Shown here one piece after another: positions 1 through 5,344 of a stretch of DNA of 5,388 nucleotides. A program made the translations under genes and the position numbers. Under the pieces are notes generated by a model that was not told the origin of the DNA, did no database searches, and saw only the letters and a list, made by a program, of their open reading frames with translations. This DNA comes from JABIEQ01 sp964516055 (lineage in GTDB: Bacteria > Patescibacteriota > Patescibacteriia > Magasanikbacterales > UBA922). Location of the stretch: the NCBI GenBank assembly GCA_964516055.1, contig CAZEYK010000063.1:1-5388 (forward strand), given 5' to 3'. Position 1 is the first letter of the stretch. Each line of letters begins with the position of its first letter.

Positions 1-1470
1 TGTGAAGATTTGGGTAACTATCAATGTAATAACACCTGTTCAGCACTTACGAATAATTGTGTTTCTTGTGTGGTGCTTGATGAACCACAAGGTGCTGAGC
101 CTCGATTGGCAATGCTTAATCCAATGATAACAATTTCTACAGAGGGAACTTTTCCTGAAGATAGTTGGGTGGCATTAACGAATGTTCAATTATTTCGACC
201 AGATGCAGCAGTTCCTCAATTTAGATGGGGAATGCGTTATCGGGGGCTTCCTGGATTTAATGAGGATGTGCATGGATTAAATTATGAGGAATCATTTACG
301 CTTACAAATTTTCAAGATGCACATAAAACGATTGAATCTAATGTGCAGTGTAATGGACAATATTATTATGCCTTTAATACTGATGGACATTGTGATGGTG
401 ATTTACTTCAGCTTTGTGATGCTGATTTAGATTGCAATAATAATGGTCCTTGTAGATTTGGCTCTGATTATGCGCTTTCTTCTCAAGAGAGAAGTGAAGA
501 TTGGTATCGTCCATATCCAGTGAGTGTAAATGATGGTGAACAAAGTCCATATTATACCTATGTTGTTGATAGCGAGCCCACTAATATTGTGAATGAAGTC
601 GTGGTTTCTCCTGCTGTTCCTGAAGGCGTGTATCGATTTGTTCTTCGATGGGGAAATACGGTTGCTGAAACAAATGCTCGATTGGGACTTGCTGTGTATA
701 ATTTAGGATTTCCTGATAGTCAAAAACAGATTGGGTATCATACGTTTGCGCCTGTTGCTGATTTTGCTCCATGGGCACATGATATTAAGTTGATGAATGA
801 CGTAGATTCTAATGATTATCGGTTTAATTATTGGTGGCCAACACAGGTGGACACTACATTGCAGCAACGAAGTGTCTTTTTGCATGATGTTCAGAGTTTG
901 GATAAAACATTTATTCAAGCAATGACGATTGATACCAACGATCATTGGGGAAGTGGTGTCTGTCAAAATAATAATAATAGTTGTAGAACTAATAGTGATT
1001 GTGGAGATATATCGAATGATCCTACTGGAATTTGTGACTTTGATAATAGTGTGCAACCACTTCGTACCTTTGCGGTGTATGTGACGTCATTGAATGGGCC
1101 AATTACGCAGTATGATGATATGGAAATTTATGTGGATGTGTATGCGTACAAAGAAGGACAGGATCCTACATTCTCTTTGTTGAAACCTATTGCAACGTAC
1201 AATATTCAAAGCGCGACAAAGAGTACTAATGCTCGTGCTCGATATTGGCATGTTGCTAATGTGGTAAAGATTGATACTACTGAGGATGGTTCTGGTGATA
1301 GTTATATTCTTGAATCACCAATTGAAGCATTCCCTGATGTGAGTGACTCAAACAATAATGGAAGTACAGAAGACTTTATTTTGACTTCTCATCCACAGGG
1401 ATCAATTGAAACAGGATTTCAAGATATCCGTTGTAATACACCAGAGGAAAGAGAAATCTGCCAGCGGTAA
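1..1470 (+). CDS. C-terminal part of a large secreted Cys-motif surface protein (5' partial)
   Basis: The frame is open from the first base (first codon TGT, Cys) to TAA at 1468-1470, giving 489 codons of a protein whose start lies upstream. A TTG at 10 is in frame but is not a credible start, because coding-like, Cys-bearing sequence precedes it. Numbering from the window's first codon, Cys fall at 1, 9, 13, 20 and 23, then in two similar four-Cys modules at 131/139/145/151 and 321/328/334/345. The second and third Cys of each module form C-x2-[DN]-x-D-C. The rest is rich in Asn, Asp, Tyr, Thr and aromatic residues, as in extracellular beta-sandwich proteins, with no transmembrane helix. Such short Cys modules are familiar to me from large surface proteins of Patescibacteria and some Myxococcota (family memory, not searched). 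I infer an extracytoplasmic, disulfide-stabilised protein. The exact function is unrecognised. No terminator-like hairpin follows the stop. Confidence 0.8.
   Translation, partial: CEDLGNYQCNNTCSALTNNCVSCVVLDEPQGAEPRLAMLNPMITISTEGTFPEDSWVALTNVQLFRPDAAVPQFRWGMRYRGLPGFNEDVHGLNYEESFTLTNFQDAHKTIESNVQCNGQYYYAFNTDGHCDGDLLQLCDADLDCNNNGPCRFGSDYALSSQERSEDWYRPYPVSVNDGEQSPYYTYVVDSEPTNIVNEVVVSPAVPEGVYRFVLRWGNTVAETNARLGLAVYNLGFPDSQKQIGYHTFAPVADFAPWAHDIKLMNDVDSNDYRFNYWWPTQVDTTLQQRSVFLHDVQSLDKTFIQAMTIDTNDHWGSGVCQNNNNSCRTNSDCGDISNDPTGICDFDNSVQPLRTFAVYVTSLNGPITQYDDMEIYVDVYAYKEGQDPTFSLLKPIATYNIQSATKSTNARARYWHVANVVKIDTTEDGSGDSYILESPIEAFPDVSDSNNNGSTEDFILTSHPQGSIETGFQDIRCNTPEEREICQR
391..453 (+). repeat. Four-cysteine module 1 of the surface protein
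   Basis: Cys codons 131, 139, 145 and 151 are spaced C-x7-C-x5-C-x5-C, with the core C-D-A-D-L-D-C followed by an Asn-rich loop and G-P-C. It resembles the module at 961-1035 and probably forms a small disulfide-bonded loop. The pairing is inferred. Confidence 0.55.
961..1035 (+). repeat. Four-cysteine module 2 of the surface protein
   Basis: Cys codons 321, 328, 334 and 345 are spaced C-x6-C-x5-C-x10-C, with the core C-R-T-N-S-D-C and a terminal G-I-C. The central spacing and the D-C ending match module 1, while the last loop is five residues longer. Four consecutive AAT codons (967-978) encode the Asn run before the second Cys. Confidence 0.55.
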
Positions 1471-1481
1471 TTGTATATTTA

Positions 1482-1490
1482 TGGTATAAT
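1482..1490 (+). promoter_or_regulatory. Putative extended -10 promoter for the first TSP3 gene
   Basis: TGG followed by a perfect TATAAT (1485-1490) gives an extended -10 (TGn-TATAAT) in the 34-nt gap between genes. No good -35 is seen at the usual distance, which an extended -10 can tolerate. A start site about 7 nt downstream would leave a leader of roughly 8 nt before the ATG at 1505. TATAAT also occurs inside genes here (for example 697-702), so chance is possible. Confidence 0.5.
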
Positions 1491-1504
1491 AATGATATTC
1501 ATTT

Positions 1505-1972
1505 ATGGATCCACAACAGTTTGCACAATCAGTTCAACCTTCTCCAGAGCCTCCTGTCTCTCATCGTAGTACATGGTTGTTTGTGCTTGTTGCTGTATTG
1601 ATACTTTTTGTGTTTGTTGTTGGTTCTGTGTTGGTTTTTCGATGGTTTTCTTCATCAAACAAGCAGACGGATGTGTCTGTGGAACAACCTGTGTTTGGTA
1701 ATATTACTGTAGGAGATTCTCGTGTAGAAATACTTAAGGAAGATCCTATACCTGATGATCGAGATCGTGATGGACTCACTACCGAACAAGAACAGCAGTA
1801 TGGGACGGATGAGTATGAATATGATACGGATGGTGATGGGTTGAGTGATTTGGAAGAAGTGCAAAAGTATCATACTGATCCCACAAATCCTGATACCGAC
1901 GGAGACGGATTTTTTGATGGCTTTGAAATAATCAATAAGTATAATCCTAATGGTGATGGACCGTTAGAATAA
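1505..1972 (+). CDS. Short single-pass membrane protein with three TSP3-like calcium repeats
   Basis: This is a 155-residue protein. Residues 1-23 are a short Gln/Pro-rich tail and about 24-46 form one transmembrane helix (start S-T-W-L-F-V-L, end V-F-R-W-F). Residues 47-80 are a linker. Three calcium-binding loops of the form DxDxDG-(5)-E follow, starting at D85, D107 and D130, 22-23 residues apart, each with Glu at loop position 12 (E96, E118, E141). The C-terminus ends with Y-N-P-N-G-D-G-P. The DxDxDG loops chelate Ca2+ in TSP3 and related repeats (family knowledge). I infer an N-in, C-out topology in which the repeats sit at the cell surface as a rigid calcium-dependent stalk or adhesin element. 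Flanking charges are weak here, so topology is borrowed from the two downstream paralogues. ATG 1505 is the first start after the upstream stop, there is no Shine-Dalgarno, and a candidate -10 lies just upstream. The next gene starts 15 nt after the stop. Confidence 0.85.
   Translation: MDPQQFAQSVQPSPEPPVSHRSTWLFVLVAVLILFVFVVGSVLVFRWFSSSNKQTDVSVEQPVFGNITVGDSRVEILKEDPIPDDRDRDGLTTEQEQQYGTDEYEYDTDGDGLSDLEEVQKYHTDPTNPDTDGDGFFDGFEIINKYNPNGDGPLE
1757..1927 (+). repeat. Three tandem TSP3-like DxDxDG calcium loops
   Basis: The loops begin at codons D85, D107 and D130 of the 155-residue protein. The first is diverged (D-R-D-R-D-G) and the other two are canonical (D-T-D-G-D-G). Loop 2 shares an identical 17-nt DNA core (1823-1839) with the third loop of the next gene (2827-2843). 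Confidence 0.85.
1965..1970 (+). promoter_or_regulatory. Weak candidate -10 for the second TSP3 gene
   Basis: TAGAAT (5 of 6 to TATAAT) overlaps the last codons of the previous gene and ends 16 nt before the ATG at 1987. A second possibility is a perfect TATAAT at 1940-1945, also inside the preceding gene, which would give a leader of about 35 nt. Neither has a convincing -35. Co-transcription from the upstream promoter is equally plausible given the 14-nt gap. Confidence 0.25.
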
Positions 1973-1986
1973 TCATTGTTTTTTGT

Positions 1987-3036
1987 ATGTTTGATGATCA
2001 TCTTCCACAACAATCTGGACAACCACCACATAATTTGCCTATTGCTAACGACGCAGAAGACATGTTTTCTGGTACGGCTAGTTTACCTGCTGCAGCTCCG
2101 TCTGCTCCTATTTCTCCACCACCACCTCCTCCTTCTGCGGCACCTGTATCTGCGGTGTCTGCTGGTGTATTGAAACCAAAGGTTGTTCTGGATGATCCTC
2201 TTGCCCTTGATGATACCCAGGCTGCTGCCGATACTATATTTCCTTCGTCAGCGCCTGTATCTTCTGTTCCTGATACCACAATTCCAGCACCGATGCCTGT
2301 TCCTGTTTCTCCACCACCAAACGCCTCCTCTGCAGGAGGAAATGGTTCAGTACTTCCTCCACTTGCTACGGTACCTCCCGCGGTAAATATGGATGGTGCG
2401 GATACATCACAAAAGCTTCCTGCAAATTTGTATGCCATCAAAGAACCAAAAACAGGACGATTTTTGTTTATTGCTGTGGTGTCTTTTGTTGGACTCATAA
2501 TTTTCTTGGCAGTTGTCTGGTGGATATATACTCAATTTGTTCATCCTGCGGATCCTGTGGTAACTGATACCTCTACAAATATTATTTTACCAACAGCAAA
2601 TGATGATCGTACGGGTTCTTCTTTGAATGGAATTGACAATTCATTGAGTGGTTCTCAGGTAGATGATACCGTACTTTTTGGTCAACCTGTTGATACTGAT
2701 GGCGACGGTCTTGATGATGAACGAGAAGCTTCTGTTGGAACAGATATGAATAATTGGGATACAGATGGTGACTTACTTAGTGATGGTGATGAAGTTATTA
2801 TTTGGAAAACAAATCCATTAAACGTTGATACGGATGGTGATGGTTTTGGAGATGGAACAGAGGTAAAAGGTGGATATAGTCCTACTGGTCCTGGAAAAAT
2901 TTTTGAACCGCCTACGAGTGATGGAAATATTCCTTCCGCAGTGAGTAGTGATACAAATACTACGGCAACGACAACTTCCACCGGTACCACGACGACTACA
3001 ACAATAGATACCGATACGTCTACTTTCGGATTCTAG
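1987..3036 (+). CDS. Membrane protein with long Pro-rich tail and three TSP3-like calcium repeats
   Basis: This is a 349-residue paralogue of the preceding protein. Residues 1-158 are low-complexity Pro/Ala/Ser/Val-rich sequence with six consecutive prolines at 44-49, and are presumably disordered. Residues 159-181 form a transmembrane helix preceded by K-E-P-K-T-G-R, so the positive-inside rule puts the long tail in the cytoplasm. Residues 182-235 are a Ser/Thr/Asn/Asp-rich linker. DxDxD loops start at D236, D258 and D281 (spacing 22 and 23), each with Glu at position 12. Loop 2 has Leu instead of the usual Gly at position 6 (D-T-D-G-D-L). After G-Y-S-P-T-G-P-G-K the protein ends in a Thr/Ser-rich segment (about 320-349). 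The segment E-D-M-F-S-G-T (24-30) and the G-Y-x-P-x-G-P-G-K ending resemble other CPR TSP3 proteins as I remember them. I infer an envelope protein with an extracellular Ca2+-binding stalk and a cytoplasmic interaction tail; the function is unproven. No Shine-Dalgarno is visible. Confidence 0.85.
   Translation: MFDDHLPQQSGQPPHNLPIANDAEDMFSGTASLPAAAPSAPISPPPPPPSAAPVSAVSAGVLKPKVVLDDPLALDDTQAAADTIFPSSAPVSSVPDTTIPAPMPVPVSPPPNASSAGGNGSVLPPLATVPPAVNMDGADTSQKLPANLYAIKEPKTGRFLFIAVVSFVGLIIFLAVVWWIYTQFVHPADPVVTDTSTNIILPTANDDRTGSSLNGIDNSLSGSQVDDTVLFGQPVDTDGDGLDDEREASVGTDMNNWDTDGDLLSDGDEVIIWKTNPLNVDTDGDGFGDGTEVKGGYSPTGPGKIFEPPTSDGNIPSAVSSDTNTTATTTSTGTTTTTTIDTDTSTFGF
2692..2862 (+). repeat. Three tandem TSP3-like calcium loops, middle one atypical
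   Basis: The loops start at codons D236, D258 and D281 of the 349-residue protein. Loops 1 and 3 are canonical D-T-D-G-D-G. The middle loop replaces the turn Gly with Leu while keeping the three Asp ligands and the position-12 Glu. Codon choices differ between loops, so the array is not a recent DNA-level duplication. Confidence 0.85.
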
Positions 3037-3069
3037 TGTTTGTGGTGTTTTGTGTGTATCGTTTATTTT

Positions 3070-3075
3070 TATAAT
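3070..3075 (+). promoter_or_regulatory. Putative -10 promoter just upstream of the third TSP3 gene
   Basis: A perfect TATAAT lies in the 49-nt GT-rich gap before the ATG at 3086. Upstream, T-rich TTTTGT (3048-3053) is a poor -35 match with a 16-nt spacer. Initiation about 7 nt downstream of the box would put the start site only a few bases from the ATG, giving an essentially leaderless mRNA. A TATAAT also occurs by chance in nearby coding sequence (3107-3112), so confidence is moderate. Confidence 0.45.
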
Positions 3076-3085
3076 CGCCTTGTGC

Positions 3086-4318
3086 ATGTTTGACCGTCTT
3101 TCAAAATATAATTTACCTCTTGGCCCACAGAAAGAAGCATCTTCTTCTGATACGCTAGATCATGATGCTATCCAAACGATTCCATCTATTTTTTATGGTG
3201 GTGCTGATCCAAACATTTATGAGGAACAGGAAAAAAATCGTTCGATTGTTCATGACACTATTACTCATGTTCCTCCAAAAAAAGAACAGAAAAAAATGTC
3301 GCCACCACTTATTGATGATAAGCCTGCTATTGTTGTTCAACACGCTGCGTCAACTATTCAAGCCCCACCACCTAAGAAAAAGCATCCGCGGGTTTTGTTG
3401 ATTGTTATTATTGTCGTGTGTTGTCTGATTGCACTTGCAGCGATCTCCTATTATTATTTGTCTACTGCTGGGTTTTTTTCTCAACAAAATCAGCAAGGTG
3501 TTGCCACGAATAATGTTGTGGTTAAACCTATTGTCACGGAACCTATTGTTTCCAGTACACAGGATATAGCCAACACTGAACCAGTGGCAGTTATTCCTGT
3601 TGATGAACCGTTGCCGTCTTCTCAGGATTCAGTGTTGTTTCCTAGAATTTCGGTTGGTGTTCTTGCCGATTTAGATCTTGATGGTCTTACTGATGATGAA
3701 GAGGTTCTCTTTAATACGGATGTTGGCATTGCTGATCAAGATGGAGATGGTTATTTGGATGGACTGGAAGTTATTAATTTATATCATCTGGCAGAGTTTG
3801 CTCCTGCGCGACTTATTGATTCTCCTTTGGTAAGAGAATATATGCATTCAACGGCACAATATCGATTATATTATCCTTCAGCGTGGGCAAGTTCAGCCGT
3901 TGATACAAATGGGAAAGAAGTTTTGTTTAGTGCGATTACAGGAGATTATGTTGTTGTGCATACATTTGAAAAAAATACTAATGAATCATTTCCATTATGG
4001 TTTGGGCGTGTGATAGAAGGACAACTATTTACTGATTTAGTATCGCAGGTTAATCGCTTTTCTCAACCGTTTTATTTGCGAAAGGATGGGTTTGTTGCGT
4101 ATTATGAAGGAGATAAACAGGTATATGTTTTGGTGTATCATCCTGGAGAAAATGATGTTCCATTATTTCCTCATATTATGACGATGATGGTTCAGAGTTT
4201 TCGACCAAGTGGTGTTGGAACATTTTTACCTGAACAACAAGTTATTCCGATAGAGCCTCCTGCTGTTGTTGAAGATTCTCTCACAAGCAGTACCGTAGAA
4301 GAAGCCAAGATTCTTTGA
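3086..4318 (+). CDS. Membrane protein with two TSP3-like calcium loops and a PsbP-like C-terminal domain
   Basis: From ATG 3086 this is 410 residues. An in-frame TTG at 3050 would add 12 residues but would run the frame through the best -10 box, and the M-F-D start from ATG matches the preceding paralogue's M-F-D-D. Residues 1-101 are a charged, Pro-containing tail ending in K-K-K-H-P-R. Residues 102-125 form the transmembrane helix (V-L-L-I-V-I-I-V-V...), so the tail is predicted cytoplasmic. Residues 126-190 are a linker. Calcium loops start at D195 (D-L-D-L-D-G) and D217 (D-Q-D-G-D-G), with Glu at 206 and 228. About 245-375 is a globular domain opening with an aromatic Y-R-L-Y-Y-P-S-A-W signature, then alternating hydrophobic strands, and ending in M-M-V-Q-S-F-R-P. 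That pattern recalls PsbP-like domains in bacterial lipoproteins (inference). Residues 380-410 are an acidic, Pro-containing tail. It is the only one of the three with a globular outer domain, so it may be the functional head of the set. ybeY follows after 13 nt. Confidence 0.82.
   Translation: MFDRLSKYNLPLGPQKEASSSDTLDHDAIQTIPSIFYGGADPNIYEEQEKNRSIVHDTITHVPPKKEQKKMSPPLIDDKPAIVVQHAASTIQAPPPKKKHPRVLLIVIIVVCCLIALAAISYYYLSTAGFFSQQNQQGVATNNVVVKPIVTEPIVSSTQDIANTEPVAVIPVDEPLPSSQDSVLFPRISVGVLADLDLDGLTDDEEVLFNTDVGIADQDGDGYLDGLEVINLYHLAEFAPARLIDSPLVREYMHSTAQYRLYYPSAWASSAVDTNGKEVLFSAITGDYVVVHTFEKNTNESFPLWFGRVIEGQLFTDLVSQVNRFSQPFYLRKDGFVAYYEGDKQVYVLVYHPGENDVPLFPHIMTMMVQSFRPSGVGTFLPEQQVIPIEPPAVVEDSLTSSTVEEAKIL
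3668..3769 (+). repeat. Two TSP3-like calcium loops
   Basis: The loops start at codons D195 and D217 of the 410-residue protein, 22 residues apart, each with Asp at positions 1, 3 and 5, Gly at 6 and Glu at 12. This protein has one loop fewer than its two upstream paralogues. Confidence 0.8.
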
Positions 4319-4331
4319 TTAATGTCGTATT

Positions 4332-4784
4332 ATGCATAGTGAATGTACGGTTTATTTGGGGGTAAAAAAATCTATTGGAATTACTCAAAAAGATATTTGT
4401 GCGGTTGTTGATGCGGCGTTTCATCGTATGTTAACGAAAAAAAAAATATATCTTGTGAGCATCCATGTTGTGGGAGAACAGAGGATGAAAACGCTTAACA
4501 GTATGTTTCGTGGAGTTGAACGATCTACGGATGTGCTTTCATTTGCTGTTCAAGAGGGGATGAAGATTCCCGAACAGGAAGGAGCGGTAGATTGGGGAGA
4601 TATTTTTTTGTGTCCATGGTATGTGCGCAGACAAGCAAAACGATTTGGTGTTTCATACAAAGAAGAATTTTTTCGAATGCTTATTCACGGAGTGCTTCAT
4701 TTGCACGGGTATGATCATTTGAAAGAAAAAGATGCTGCGACGATGTTTTCTTTGCAAGAATCTATTTTGAATAACGTTTTATGA
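4332..4784 (+). CDS. ybeY: YbeY endoribonuclease (16S rRNA maturation / ribosome quality control)
   Basis: This is a 150-residue protein of the normal YbeY (UPF0054) length. The zinc site H-G-x-L-H-L-H-G-Y-D-H is present, with ligands H119, H123 and H129. The other family signature, R-S-T-D-V-L-S-F-A, lies at 64-72, with Arg60 near the position of the conserved catalytic Arg. YbeY is a metal-dependent single-strand endoribonuclease that acts in 16S rRNA 3'-end processing and ribosome quality control (family knowledge). The start is fixed by an in-frame stop at 4320-4322, which leaves ATG 4332 as the first start codon; no Shine-Dalgarno precedes it. The stop overlaps the next gene's ATG (ATGA at 4781-4784), implying translational coupling. 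A run of ten A's (4437-4446) encodes the Lys-Lys-Lys segment and could be prone to slippage or sequencing error, but the frame is intact on both sides. Confidence 0.95.
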   Translation: MHSECTVYLGVKKSIGITQKDICAVVDAAFHRMLTKKKIYLVSIHVVGEQRMKTLNSMFRGVERSTDVLSFAVQEGMKIPEQEGAVDWGDIFLCPWYVRRQAKRFGVSYKEEFFRMLIHGVLHLHGYDHLKEKDAATMFSLQESILNNVL

Positions 4785-5143
4785 ATATCAGGCGTATTGT
4801 GTATAGTTTTGCTGATGCGTATCGAGGGGTACGGTATGTTTGGCATCAAGAACAAAATTTTCGGCTTCAATCATGGGCTGCTTTTTTTGTATTGAGTTTG
4901 GCTATTACGCTCCATGTTGGTAAAATAGAATTGCTTGTATTGCTTTTATTGATTGCTATGGTGCTCTTATTAGAAATTTTAAATACGGCAATGGAGCATT
5001 TTATTGATGTTCTTAAGCCTCGTTTACACCATCAAGTTGGAGTTATTAAGGATATCATGGCGGCTGCTGTCTTGTGCGGGGCGCTGAGTGCTGGTATTAT
5101 TGGTATAGTTATCTTTTATCCGTATATACGCGGATTATTTTAG
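4781..5143 (+). CDS. dgkA: Diacylglycerol/undecaprenol kinase family membrane protein
   Basis: This is a 120-residue integral membrane kinase of the DgkA family. An amphipathic N-terminal segment (about 3-22) precedes E-Q-N-F-R (24-28). Helix 1 spans about 30-46, helix 2 about 50-68, and helix 3 about 93-114. The catalytic signature E-x2-N-T-A-x-E is present at E65, N68, T69 and E72, and K90-D91 precede A-A-A-V-L before helix 3. The pattern is closer to Gram-positive undecaprenol kinases than to E. coli DgkA, notably E-x-N-F-R and the I-F-Y-P ending, so the likely substrate is undecaprenol, recycled to undecaprenyl phosphate for cell-wall glycan export. Substrate cannot be settled from sequence alone. 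The usual A-A-G-A-V-L reads M-A-A-A-V-L here, a mild departure. It overlaps ybeY by 4 nt and precedes the ftsA-like gene by 3 nt, indicating one transcript. The ybeY-dgkA order is also known in Firmicutes. Confidence 0.92.
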   Translation: MNIRRIVYSFADAYRGVRYVWHQEQNFRLQSWAAFFVLSLAITLHVGKIELLVLLLLIAMVLLLEILNTAMEHFIDVLKPRLHHQVGVIKDIMAAAVLCGALSAGIIGIVIFYPYIRGLF

Positions 5144-5146
5144 CCT

Positions 5147-5344
5147 ATGGTAAAGCGATCACGACAACAAGTACGAACGATTACAGGCATAGATGGTGGG
5201 TCTACCGCTATTCGAGTTGCTGTTGGACAATATGATGACCAGTGTGGAGTACAGTTTGGAAAAGAAGTAAATTGTGCCTTTGTGCGAAGCTGCAGTCAAT
5301 ACACTCTTTGCCTTCATCTCGAGGACACACTTAGTGAATTCTAA
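5147..5344 (+). CDS. ftsA: Start of FtsA-like cell-division ATPase, truncated or disrupted after ~35 residues
   Basis: The frame gives 65 residues and stops at TAA 5342-5344. Residues 11-28 (core G-I-D-G-G-S-T-A-I-R-V-A-V-G) match the phosphate-1 loop that opens actin-fold proteins, and are most like FtsA, which tethers the FtsZ ring to the membrane. The short basic leader also fits FtsA. Full FtsA is around 400 residues, so only the N-terminal tip is present. From about residue 36 on, the sequence has extra Cys and lacks the I-I-G-x-G-like strand and following loop expected of FtsA. Neither other forward frame clearly restores homology, so this is more than a one-base shift. It may be a genuine pseudogene, a chimeric contig end or sequencing error. 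Other actin-fold candidates (PilM, ROK-type) are less likely given the adjacent ybeY-dgkA, but cannot be excluded. It starts 3 nt after dgkA and no clear Shine-Dalgarno is visible. Confidence 0.55.
   Translation: MVKRSRQQVRTITGIDGGSTAIRVAVGQYDDQCGVQFGKEVNCAFVRSCSQYTLCLHLEDTLSEF

Noticed and set aside
10..12. TTG as the start of the first gene
   Set aside because: The frame stays open to base 1 with Cys-containing coding-like sequence, and there is no signal peptide after the TTG, so the gene continues upstream.
1491..1503. Perfect 5-bp inverted repeat AATGA-TAT-TCATT between the -10 box and the ATG
   Set aside because: It is very short and AT-only apart from one G/C pair per arm, so it is easily due to chance and too weak to be a terminator or a supported operator.
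1998..2498. Long open frame on the minus strand opposite the second TSP3 gene
   Set aside because: It is a shadow of the Pro/Ala-rich coding strand: low-complexity Gly/Ala/Thr product with no domain or sensible start context.
3050..3085. TTG start adding a hydrophobic 12-residue leader ending in Cys to the third TSP3 protein, resembling a lipoprotein signal
   Set aside because: There is no basic N-terminus, the residues before Cys do not fit a lipobox well, the segment overlaps the best -10 box, and ATG 3086 gives the M-F-D start shared with the paralogue.
1757..3769. CRISPR array or recent DNA tandem repeat
   Set aside because: The periodicity is at the protein level (calcium loops) with varied synonymous codons. 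There are no constant repeats separated by unique spacers.
5290..5341. CTGCAG, CTCGAG and GAATTC within about 50 bp, suggesting a cloning linker
   Set aside because: Hexamer palindromes are common, the spacing does not match a known polylinker order that I recognise, and no vector sequence is apparent.
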